Part shown: positions 46,253 to 53,551 of the stretch, one piece after another
Layout of the letters: the number at the start of each line of letters is the position of its first letter
How positions within the stretch are numbered: the first letter of the stretch is position 1
Source of the DNA: Ruminococcus sp.
GTDB lineage: Bacteria > Bacillota > Clostridia > Oscillospirales > Acutalibacteraceae
Direction of reading: 5' to 3'
Length of the DNA: 64,000 nucleotides
Assembly: GCA_017404665.1 (NCBI GenBank)
Contig: JAFRBX010000004.1
Span: 52,703 to 116,702 of the forward strand
Position numbers and translations under genes: made by a program
Notes under the pieces: model-generated
Told to the model about the DNA's origin: nothing
Databases searched by the model: none
Seen by the model: the letters and a program-made list of their open reading frames with translations, nothing else

Positions 46253-47622
46253 TACTTTTTACCTCCTTTGCTCGCGGCGACCGCTTCGCGCTTTGCCTTT
46301 TGCAGCAGTGCCTTGCCCACGCGGATGTTCTGCACCAGATGGCGCTTGGCGGGACAGGTGAAGGAGCAGCAGCCGCATTCCATGCAGTTCATGGCGTTGT
46401 AGAGCTTCAGTCCGTCGATATCGCCGCGGTTCGCCGCGTTGGCGAGCTCCAGCGGCTGCAGGCGCATCGGACAGGCGTCAAGACACTTGCCGCAGCGGAT
46501 GCACGCGGAGGGTTCGTTGAATTTTGCCTCTTTTTCGGAGAGAGCTAAGATCGCATTATTTTGTTTCAAAACATACAGCTCATCGTTCGGCAGGGAGATA
46601 CCCATCATGGGACCGCCCATGATCAGCTTGTAGGGCTGTTCCTTGTAACCGCCGACGAAGTCGATGACCTCTTTGATCGGGGTGCCGATGGGGACGATGA
46701 CGTTCACAGGGTTCTCGATACAGCCGCCGTCAACGGTTAAGCGGCGGGAGATCAGCGGGATACCCGTCTTGAGGTAACGCGCGATGAAGGCGATGGAGCC
46801 GACGTTCATGACAAGACACCCGGCGTCAGAGGGCAGACCGCCGACCGGCACCTCGCGTCCGGTGCACGCCTTGATCAGGATCTTCTCGGCGCCCTGCGGG
46901 TAAGTCGCCTTGATGGGCAGCACGCGGATCTCATCCTCGGGATCGACGGAACTGTCGGCGATCTCGCGCAGTGCTTTTATCGCGTCGGGCTTGTTGTTCT
47001 CGATACCGATGATCACGCGGTGGATGTTCAGGAATTCCTTGACCGTGATGATGCCGGAGATGACGTCCCAGCTGTTCTCGAGGATCTCGCGGTGGTCGGA
47101 GGTGATGTAGGGCTCGCACTCGGCGACGTTGATGATCAGGGTGTCGACGTGCTTGTCAGAGGGGATGTTGAGCTTGACCGCCGTAGGAAAGCCCGCGCCG
47201 CCTAAGCCCACCAGTCCACTGTCGCGGACGGCGGTGATCAGGTCGGAGAGGGAGTCCACCTGCGGGGGTTTGATATCGGGCGAAAGGCGCTGTTCACCGT
47301 CGCTCTCGATAAAGATGGCGTCCACCTTGCTGCCGTCGGGCATGGTGATCTTGTCGATTTTCTTGACCTTGCCGGAAACGCTTGCGTGGATCGGGGCGCT
47401 GACAAAGGCGTCGCTGCCCGCGATCTGCTGGCCGACGTCTACCGTGTCGCCGACCTTGACCATCGGCTTGCACGGCGCGCCGATATGCTGGGTCATCGGC
47501 AGGGCGACCAGAGCCGGCACAGGCAGCACGACACTCTCTTTGTGCGCGGTGTTCTTGTTGTGAGGAGCGTGCACGCCGCCTTTGGTGCGGTACGGCCGCT
47601 TGGGAAAGCTGAGCTCAGCCAT
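46252..47622 (-). CDS. rnfC: Rnf complex subunit C (NADH- and Fe-S-binding)
   Basis: The 456-residue protein has a biotin-lipoyl-like N-terminal domain, a nucleotide/FMN-binding region with G-L-G-G-A-G-F-P-T, a SLBB domain and two C-terminal 4Fe-4S motifs: C-I-R-C-G-K-C-L-D-A-C-P and C-M-E-C-G-C-C-S-F-T-C-P. It passes electrons from the membrane core to NAD+. It is first in the operon, with a promoter at 47703-47731. Confidence 0.96.
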   Translation of the reverse strand: MAELSFPKRPYRTKGGVHAPHNKNTAHKESVVLPVPALVALPMTQHIGAPCKPMVKVGDTVDVGQQIAGSDAFVSAPIHASVSGKVKKIDKITMPDGSKVDAIFIESDGEQRLSPDIKPPQVDSLSDLITAVRDSGLVGLGGAGFPTAVKLNIPSDKHVDTLIINVAECEPYITSDHREILENSWDVISGIITVKEFLNIHRVIIGIENNKPDAIKALREIADSSVDPEDEIRVLPIKATYPQGAEKILIKACTGREVPVGGLPSDAGCLVMNVGSIAFIARYLKTGIPLISRRLTVDGGCIENPVNVIVPIGTPIKEVIDFVGGYKEQPYKLIMGGPMMGISLPNDELYVLKQNNAILALSEKEAKFNEPSACIRCGKCLDACPMRLQPLELANAANRGDIDGLKLYNAMNCMECGCCSFTCPAKRHLVQNIRVGKALLQKAKREAVAASKGGKK

Positions 47623-47702
47623 GTTATTCCTCCTTCATCAAAAATATAAAGAAAAATTGCACAACTACAGTTCTTTTGCGTATAAAAACACGCTTAACAT
47701 AT

Positions 47703-47731
47703 ATCATAACATTATATATGTCATTTTTCAA
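47703..47731 (-). promoter_or_regulatory. Sigma-A promoter of the rnf operon
   Basis: On the minus strand TTGAAA and TATGAT lie 17 bp apart, giving a leader of about 75 nt before rnfC. Confidence 0.7.
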
Positions 47732-47767
47732 GGTGAAATCGCTGTTAAAAAAATAACACTTTGATGA

Positions 47768-47825
47768 GATAACAGAGAACAGATAATAGATAACAGTGGC
47801 GGGCGGGCGCTGCCCGCACCCGATT
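47768..47825 (+). repeat. Composite repeat: GATAACA heptamers plus GC module
   Basis: GATAACA, GAGAACA, GATAATA and GATAACA run in 7-bp phase into GGCGGGCGGGCGCTGCCCGC and CCCGATT. They lie directly before the spoVAE ribosome binding site. Confidence 0.75.
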
Positions 47826-47853
47826 CTGTTTGGAAAAGGAAAGGAAGATAAAA

Positions 47854-48207
47854 GTGCAATTTGTATGGGCATTTTTGGTAGGCGGGGCGCTGTGCCTGAT
47901 CGGGCAGGTGCTGATCGACCGCACCTCGCTGACGCCGGCGCGTATATTGACGGGCTTTGTTGTAGCAGGGGTCGTGCTGTCGGCGATCGGTCTGTACGGA
48001 CCGTTGGTAGAGATCGCGGGAGAAGGCGCGGCGGTGCCGCTGTCGGGGTTTGGGCATCTGATGGCGCAGGGTGTACGCGACGCTGTCGACAAGGACGGCG
48101 CGATCGGGATCCTGACCGGCGCTTTGACCGCCTCGGCGGCGGGGATCGGCGCGGCGGTGGTGCTGTCGCTGACGGCAGGGCTGGTGAGCAAGCCGAAGGA
48201 AAAGTAG
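47854..48207 (+). CDS. spoVAE: Stage V sporulation protein AE (SpoVAE/AEb type), orphan
   Basis: The protein has 117 residues; GTG 47854 follows GGAAG. The start VQFVWAFLVGGALCLIGQVLIDRTSLTPARILTGFVV and the four-helix pattern with G-A-A-V-P-L-S-G-F-G match the SpoVAE family of spore-membrane dipicolinic-acid channels. Neither spoVAC nor spoVAD is adjacent, unlike the usual C-D-E order. Either the operon is split in this lineage or this is a retained single gene. Confidence 0.85.
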   Translation: MQFVWAFLVGGALCLIGQVLIDRTSLTPARILTGFVVAGVVLSAIGLYGPLVEIAGEGAAVPLSGFGHLMAQGVRDAVDKDGAIGILTGALTASAAGIGAAVVLSLTAGLVSKPKEK

Positions 48208-48212
48208 TAAAC

Positions 48213-48240
48213 GGATAACAGAGAACGGAGAACGGTTAAG
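48213..48240 (+). repeat. GATAACA-type heptamer array after spoVAE
   Basis: GATAACA, GAGAACG, GAGAACG and GTTAAGG in 7-bp phase begin 6 bp after the stop codon. GAAAGCCTGATGGCTTTTG follows, a variant of the module seen at 27615 and 55880. Confidence 0.65.
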
Positions 48241-48294
48241 GGAAAGCCTGATGGCTTTTGATTTGCATAAAAAAGGGTACGCGTGCCCAAACTA

Positions 48295-48323
48295 AAAACG
48301 GAGGGCTGCTGCCCTCCGCTTTT
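48295..48323. terminator. Bidirectional terminator
   Basis: AAAACGGAGGGC and GCCCTCCGCTTTT form a stem with a TGCT loop between convergent genes. Confidence 0.85.
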
Positions 48324-48328
48324 AGTGC

Positions 48329-48496
48329 TTACTGTATTGAATAATCGAGGTATTCCTCAAGCTGTTCATCATCTTTTTTCTGCTTCTCTCTGACAACGAG
48401 GAAAGCAGTTACCGCCGCGGTAATCGCTGCCACCGCAGACACAATCCAGATGATCCATTTGTAATCAAATTTCTTGTCGTTGCAATTCTTACACAT
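48329..48496 (-). CDS. 55-residue single-pass membrane protein
   Basis: ATG 48496 is preceded by GGAGG at 7-nt spacing, and the frame ends at TAA just before a strong terminator. A short Cys-containing head (MCKNCNDKKF) comes first. A 22-residue hydrophobic helix (about 14-36) then leads into a charged tail (REKQKKDDEQLEEYLDYSIQ). The clean signals make it likely real despite its size. Two cysteines three apart in the head could bind a metal. No family is known to me. Confidence 0.7.
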   Translation of the reverse strand: MCKNCNDKKFDYKWIIWIVSAVAAITAAVTAFLVVREKQKKDDEQLEEYLDYSIQ

Positions 48497-48674
48497 AACT
48501 GTGCCTCCGATTTTAGTTTTGTAAATATACTATAAGAAAATAATACCAGAAATTTTTGAAAAGTCAATATGTTGTATGTAAGTTTTATAAAAACTTCATA
48601 ATTTGCGGCATATCTTGGGGTGTGATGATACTATTATCCGCCGCGCGGGCGGGATTATGCGCGATTGATCGGTA

Positions 48675-50456
48675 TCATTCAGGATCGCTGAGCTCGGCGG
48701 TGTCATAGATCAGCGGCATGTTGTATTCGCGCTCATAGATCTCTTTCCACAGGGCGTAGTTCCTGTCGCGCATATCGGCGACGCTCTCGCGGTAGGAGAG
48801 CTTGGGGTCGGGACAGATCGGCTCGCCGATGTGGATGGTGTACTCCTGTACAAAAAAGCCGTCTTCGCCCATGATGTCGGAGTCCTGCATGGTGATGAAG
48901 CACGGCAGGACGGGGACGCTGTTGCGCACCGCAAAGCTGTAGGCGCCGTTTTTGAGGGGCTTGGGCTTGCGATAGTTCCACCACATACTCTGTTCGGGAT
49001 AGACGAGGATGAAATCGCCCTTTTGCAGGAGCTTGTCGACGCCCTGCATGAACTTTTTCATCGTGCGCAGGTTAGAGGAGAGGGGCAGGGTGTTGCAGTT
49101 GCGCATCAAAAAGCCGTAGAAGCCCGGGAACGAGGTGTAGTTGCCCTCGCGGATCACGCGCCAGAAGGTGCGGTCGGGCTGCTGCGCCGCGTCGTATGCC
49201 AGCTGCATCGCGAAGCTGTCAAAGGCGTTGAAGTGGTTGCAGGTGATGATGGCGCCGCTGTTCAGATTGCGGAAATTCTCGATGCCCTTGATGTCCTTGA
49301 TGATCATTTTTTTGTCGGCGATCAGCGAGTTGACATAGCGGCGGGCGGCGGCGAAGGCAAATTTGCTCTTCATCTTTTTGCGGATACCTCTGTCGCCGTA
49401 TTCGATCTCGTCGGGCATGAGGGTGCGTGAGGGCGGATCGTCCTCTACGTCTTCGTCAAAGCGTCCCTCGCGCTCGAACTGCGCGATCTTTTCTAAGATA
49501 GCGACCCTGTCCTTATCGCGAACGGAGTTGTCGAGCTGCTTCTGATAATTATCGTCACGATCGGTCTCAAATTTAGCCAGTGCCAACAAGTTGTCCATAA
49601 CCTCCGCATCCTTCATTTTATCTTCTTCAGTGAAATTCTCCAGCACAGCGCGGATCTCATCATATACATCCGTTTCGGCTGCATAGCGCCAGAAAATGTC
49701 GCCGCCGGTACAGTCGGGATAGTGCCAAGGCTTGCTGACCATGATGTAGTGGATGATCTTCGCTTCTTCGATCGGGTAGGGGAAGCTGCAGTACGCTTCG
49801 GTGTTCCAGCGCTGATCGAGCCACAGGATATGATCCTTGCAGATCAGGTTGAGGTAGTCCTCGTCCTGTGTGACGACGAACTGATACTCTGCCAGCCTGT
49901 CCGCAAAGCGACGGAGCACTTCTTTTTTGCGGAACATATCGGCGTTGATGAGCAGTACGCCCGCGTTGAAGAAGTTGTGGCGGGACACGCCGACGACCTT
50001 TTCGGCGTAGGTACCGTAATGGTCGGTCTGCACCATCGCCTGCTCGTGACAGGCGCCGATCCAGTTTTCGCCGAGCTCGGTGCGGTGCAGCTCACTGATA
50101 TCGCCCTGAACGATGGTATCGCCGTCGATATAGATCACCTTGTCATACTCGGGAAACATATCTGCGATGAACATTCGGAAATAGGTGGTGTTGGAATAGT
50201 AATCGCGCACGGGGAGCACGTCGGTGACGGCGTGCAAGCGCTCGCTGACGTCGGTGAAGATGATATCGAAGTTGTTGCGCTTGAGCTTGAGCGCCTTTTG
50301 CTGCTGCTCGGGCGAGATGCCGGTGTGCAGGATATAGATGCTGTAGTGACAGTCGGGCGAGGCGTTTGCCATCATCGAGTGGATCGATACGACGGAATAT
50401 TTGACGAAGCCTTCGTCACAGGCGTAAAAGATCGGGATCGTTTTTTTCTGTTCCAT
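48675..50456 (-). CDS. GT8 glycosyltransferase fused to PlsC-type acyltransferase
   Basis: The 593-residue protein has two domains. Residues 1-275 are a family 8 retaining glycosyltransferase with the metal-binding D-G-D (111-113) and H-N-F-F-N-A-G (160-166). Residues about 275-355 are an acidic helical linker. Residues 380-580 are a lysophospholipid/1-acylglycerol-phosphate acyltransferase fold with N-H-F-N-A-F-D (H408, D413) and V-Y-P-E-Q-S (485-490). The fusion suggests it glycosylates and acylates one molecule, most simply a membrane glycolipid. It is third in a same-strand set with a second GT8 and a stand-alone acyltransferase. Confidence 0.85.
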   Translation of the reverse strand: MEQKKTIPIFYACDEGFVKYSVVSIHSMMANASPDCHYSIYILHTGISPEQQQKALKLKRNNFDIIFTDVSERLHAVTDVLPVRDYYSNTTYFRMFIADMFPEYDKVIYIDGDTIVQGDISELHRTELGENWIGACHEQAMVQTDHYGTYAEKVVGVSRHNFFNAGVLLINADMFRKKEVLRRFADRLAEYQFVVTQDEDYLNLICKDHILWLDQRWNTEAYCSFPYPIEEAKIIHYIMVSKPWHYPDCTGGDIFWRYAAETDVYDEIRAVLENFTEEDKMKDAEVMDNLLALAKFETDRDDNYQKQLDNSVRDKDRVAILEKIAQFEREGRFDEDVEDDPPSRTLMPDEIEYGDRGIRKKMKSKFAFAAARRYVNSLIADKKMIIKDIKGIENFRNLNSGAIITCNHFNAFDSFAMQLAYDAAQQPDRTFWRVIREGNYTSFPGFYGFLMRNCNTLPLSSNLRTMKKFMQGVDKLLQKGDFILVYPEQSMWWNYRKPKPLKNGAYSFAVRNSVPVLPCFITMQDSDIMGEDGFFVQEYTIHIGEPICPDPKLSYRESVADMRDRNYALWKEIYEREYNMPLIYDTAELSDPE

Positions 50457-51286
50457 TACAGATCCTCCGTAGTTTTGATACTGATATACTCGTTGAGGAT
50501 ATCGTCGAATTCATAGTAGTGAAAGACGCTGTGTACCTTATCGACCTGCCATTGCTTGATGTTCTCGGTGTGGGGGTAGGGGGTGTAGAACAGGCGCTTG
50601 GAAAAGTGCCGCACCACTGTATGCGTGTGCAGGAATTTCTGGTCGTTGAAGCGCTGGGGGAGCAGCTTTTTCTTTGTGGTCGCGTGGATCAGCGCCGTCT
50701 GGTCGGCAAAGAGGAATTTTTTGCGTCTGAGCTCCTCACGGGCTTTTTCAAAGAGTTTGTTTTTGCGTGCCTCTTTCATATTGAAAAGGATGACGCCCGC
50801 ATTGATATAATTGGGATAGAGCAGGTACTTGCCGTAGTGATCGCGCGCCGCGGCGTATTCATAACCTTCGACGTCGATATCGTACAGCAGATGCACGTCG
50901 CGCTGGAAGAGAATATCCGCGTCGAGATACAAAAGCTTGCCGTCCTGCGGAACGCCGTCGACGAGGTCGGCGAGCAGCCGCAGCAGGGTGTAAGGAGAGC
51001 AGTAGGCGCCCTCGTTGGGGCAAAAGGCGAATTCCCGCTCATACAGCGCCGTGACGTCGTGGACGGTCAGGGTGTTCTCGGGGTTATATTTTTTGACGGT
51101 CTTTTCCAGCAGGACGATGTGCGCCGCGGGCAGACCGATGTACTTTTCGCTCAGGCGGGGCAGCTCCATGGTGAAGATGTGAAAGGCGAAGGGCTCGGCG
51201 GAGCGGGTGCGCTTCATCAGGGATAAGGCGCAGGTGAGAAAGCCGTCGAAAACGCCGTCGTTTCCGCAAAAGAGTACATGTACCAT
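50456..51286 (-). CDS. GT8-family glycosyltransferase
   Basis: The 276-residue protein starts MVHVLFCGNDGVFDGFLTCALSLMKR. The D-A-D metal motif sits in L-L-Y-L-D-A-D-I-L-F, then N-A-G-V-I-L-F-N, the usual family 8 marks. It would transfer a sugar from a nucleotide donor in the cytoplasm. Its stop overlaps the start of the GT8-PlsC fusion by 1 bp, so the two are translationally coupled. Confidence 0.88.
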   Translation of the reverse strand: MVHVLFCGNDGVFDGFLTCALSLMKRTRSAEPFAFHIFTMELPRLSEKYIGLPAAHIVLLEKTVKKYNPENTLTVHDVTALYEREFAFCPNEGAYCSPYTLLRLLADLVDGVPQDGKLLYLDADILFQRDVHLLYDIDVEGYEYAAARDHYGKYLLYPNYINAGVILFNMKEARKNKLFEKAREELRRKKFLFADQTALIHATTKKKLLPQRFNDQKFLHTHTVVRHFSKRLFYTPYPHTENIKQWQVDKVHSVFHYYEFDDILNEYISIKTTEDL

Positions 51287-51303
51287 ATGGTTCCTCCGTT
51301 ATT

Positions 51304-51373
51304 GAGTGGCTAGTGGTCAGTGATCAGTGGTTAGTGATCGGTAGTTAGTAGTCAGTTTTTCGGTGGCAAGTGA
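51304..51373 (+). repeat. TAGTGGT heptamer array
   Basis: About ten units in 7-bp phase (GAGTGGC, TAGTGGT, CAGTGAT, CAGTGGT, TAGTGAT, CGGTAGT, TAGTAGT, CAGTTTT and others). They fill most of the gap between the acyltransferase and the GT8 gene. Confidence 0.75.
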
Positions 51374-51391
51374 CTGTTATCAAAGGCAACA

Positions 51392-52165
51392 TCATGTTGC
51401 CTTGATGTATTTGATGACCTCGATGTTCGAGTATTTTGCGCGATCGCACATCCGTGTGTAGACCTCGTCGCGCAGCTTTTTGCGGCGTTCCTTGAGGGAG
51501 AGCGCCATGTCGGGATAGAAGGGTCCGTCGATATAGGTGGTCATGCGCGGGCTTTTGTGTCTGCCGCGCTTTTGATAGGTGTTGACAAAGCAGAACACCG
51601 GCGTGCCGTCCTTACAGGGATAGCCGAAGGAGCCGTCGGGGAAGGGTCGGATATGGGTGTAATACGGCCAGATGTGCGCTTCGGGGTAGATCACGACAGC
51701 ATGACCGCGTTGGATGCGTGAGGCGATGCAGGCGTTGAAATTGCGGTAAGCGTCACGGGTGTCGGGCAGCGGGATTGCGCCCAGCGAAGGGTTGATGCGT
51801 CCGAGCACGGGCATGGATACGTTGTTGGGATGCACAATGAAGGATACGCGCTTAGGAAAGCAAAAGACGTTCGGGGTGAACGGATCGCCGATATCCTGTG
51901 TATGATTGCCGTAGAAAAAGACGCCTGTTTTGCGAAAAGGCTTGAGCTTTTCTCTGCCGACCGTGTGCTGGTGCAGGACGAGCTTGACGTACAGGAACGC
52001 GATCGGGGTCGCGACGATCCTGTACCAGAAGAAGCGGGTGAAGGCGCGGACAGGTCCGTGACGGTCATAGATGTAATCGCCGTCAATCTTCTTCGGTGTG
52101 ATGACTGCCGTGGAGAATTCATCGTTCAGTTCATCCGTGTAGTAAATGACTCGGCGTTTGTCCAC
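51392..52165 (-). CDS. Lysophospholipid acyltransferase-family protein
   Basis: This 257-residue protein has the G-N-H-T-Q-D-I-G-D active-site region near residue 90 and V-V-I-Y-P-E-A-H-I-W around residue 170, so it is a PlsC-like fold. An N-terminal hydrophobic stretch (FWYRIVATPIAFLYVKLVL) anchors it to the membrane. The spacing in the NHxxxxxD region differs from the classic NHx4D. It is probably co-expressed with the two downstream glycosyltransferase genes in glycolipid formation. Confidence 0.8.
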   Translation of the reverse strand: MDKRRVIYYTDELNDEFSTAVITPKKIDGDYIYDRHGPVRAFTRFFWYRIVATPIAFLYVKLVLHQHTVGREKLKPFRKTGVFFYGNHTQDIGDPFTPNVFCFPKRVSFIVHPNNVSMPVLGRINPSLGAIPLPDTRDAYRNFNACIASRIQRGHAVVIYPEAHIWPYYTHIRPFPDGSFGYPCKDGTPVFCFVNTYQKRGRHKSPRMTTYIDGPFYPDMALSLKERRKKLRDEVYTRMCDRAKYSNIEVIKYIKAT

Positions 52166-52183
52166 AGACAGCCTCCTTTGTTT

Positions 52184-52267
52184 TAGTGGCTAGTGATTAG
52201 TGGTTAGTGGCTGGTTGTTGGCGGATAGTGACTAGTGAATAGTGTTAAGTGGTCAGTGGTCAGTGCT
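52184..52267 (+). repeat. TAGTGGT heptamer array, longest copy
   Basis: Twelve consecutive 7-mers, all related to TAGTGRY (TAGTGGC, TAGTGAT, TAGTGGT, TAGTGGC, TGGTTGT, TGGCGGA, TAGTGAC, TAGTGAA, TAGTGTT, AAGTGGT, CAGTGGT, CAGTGCT). They sit just upstream of the acyltransferase ribosome binding site. I see no gene in the remaining 52268-52698 stretch. Confidence 0.8.
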
Positions 52268-52698
52268 GATGCGGGGCGGTTGATTACCGCCGCCGTGTCG
52301 AATTATATCAAAACAAGCGGCATATGAAAAGCTACTGATTCAGAGGGAGTATCTACATACAAATTATACGGTTCTACGCTGTGGTTTACGGCGGGTAGAG
52401 CCGCTCTACCGACAGTAGAGTGCACAGAGAAAACGCCGTCGTCATGCGATTTTTTGAGGGAAGAGCTTCTCTACCGGACCGTGATTGCGTTCTATGTGCA
52501 GACGTGCCGCGGAATACGGCGGAAATCTGCATCAGCTGCGTAAATCCTCATGATAATAATCATTATAACAAGTTGTGATTTTGAAATCAAGAGAGATCGC
52601 GAGCAGCCGGAGAGATAATCAAGATGTTATCGCGTAAGAAATGTGCAAGATTGACAGAACAGATGAGCGCGGCAGGGGAGAACGGAGGAAAAAACCAC

Positions 52699-52726
52699 TT
52701 GAAATCCACGCGGAATCTGATAGAAT
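52699..52726 (+). promoter_or_regulatory. Sigma-A promoter of the E2-like gene
   Basis: TTGAAA (52699-52704) and TAGAAT (52721-52726) lie 16 bp apart. Transcription would start near 52733, inside the longer open frame, which supports the ATG at 52816. Confidence 0.6.
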
Positions 52727-52815
52727 ATGAAATGCATCGATTGGCAAAACAATCTTCGACGTTTTATTTCTCTTCTTCCTCGGCAAGGCGGGGAAGATGT
52801 TTGGAGCGGATGAGA

Positions 52816-53382
52816 ATGACCCAAAGCAGAAATGACCGCTTGGCGGCGGATTATCGCGATATGCTCAAGCTGCAGGAGCGCCCCTATCTTTCATGGATCG
52901 CCGTGAAGGGCGAGCCTCCCTGTGCGGAGGAATACCTGCTGACCGTGCGGATCAGGACCTATGCCCTGTCGGTTATTTCCGGCAAATACACCGTCGGCGT
53001 CATCGACCGCTGCACGATCCGAATAACGCTGTGGGATTCTTATCCCAACGTCGCGCCGCAGATCAGGATGCTCGGTTTCCCTCCCGTGTTTCATCCGGGC
53101 TGGTACTCAAAGGGCGTCTACTGCCCCTGTGAGCCGTGGCGTCCCGAAACGACGCTCATGGAGTATGTCATGCGGATGCTCAGAACCCTGCAGTATGATC
53201 CGGCGCTGATCGATGCGCAGTCGCCGGCGAACTACAAGGCGCTGGACTGGTATCTGAAAAATCGGGATAACCCGGTGTGGTTCCCGTCGGATCGCACCGC
53301 GCTGACTCAGAATGACGCGGAAACCGTCGCCGCGATGGAAAAAGCCGCGTTCGCCTTTGACGAGATCATCGGCATCTTATAG
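52816..53382 (+). CDS. E2 ubiquitin-conjugating enzyme-like protein
   Basis: The protein has 188 residues; GGAG lies 9 nt before ATG 52816. The UBC core is readable. A helix and beta meander lead to Y-P-N-V-A-P-Q-I-R (76-84). The H-P-G (93-95) stands where E2s have HPN, G100, then C103 with exactly the His-to-Gly-to-Cys spacing of eukaryotic E2s. W108 and the closing S-P-A-N-Y-K-A (136-142) follow. C103 is thus the probable thioester cysteine. The HPN asparagine is replaced by Gly, and C105 is a second nearby cysteine. No E1, JAB protease or ubiquitin-like gene is adjacent, so partners must be elsewhere. It is monocistronic with its own promoter and terminator. Confidence 0.75.
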   Translation: MTQSRNDRLAADYRDMLKLQERPYLSWIAVKGEPPCAEEYLLTVRIRTYALSVISGKYTVGVIDRCTIRITLWDSYPNVAPQIRMLGFPPVFHPGWYSKGVYCPCEPWRPETTLMEYVMRMLRTLQYDPALIDAQSPANYKALDWYLKNRDNPVWFPSDRTALTQNDAETVAAMEKAAFAFDEIIGIL

Positions 53383-53398
53383 AAGCATCATAAACGAA

Positions 53399-53422
53399 CA
53401 GCACCGCTTTCGGCGGTGCTGC
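53399..53422. terminator. Terminator after the E2-like gene
   Basis: CAGCACCGC and GGCGGTGCTG form a stem with a TTTC loop, followed by CTGCTTTAT. Confidence 0.7.
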
Positions 53423-53551
53423 TGCTTTATACTTTATAGAATAGATGATGATTTGACCCGCCGTTGATGAAGCGTCATAATCAATCAACTTATCAATAGG
53501 CGGAATAAGCGGCACGCCGCAAAGGGGGAACGGGGTGCAGCATCATGCTGC

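Noticed and set aside
52624-52815. N-terminal extension of the E2-like protein
   Set aside because: The frame is open but the predicted transcription start (about 52733) lies inside it. The ribosome binding site favours ATG 52816, and the extra residues are low-complexity.
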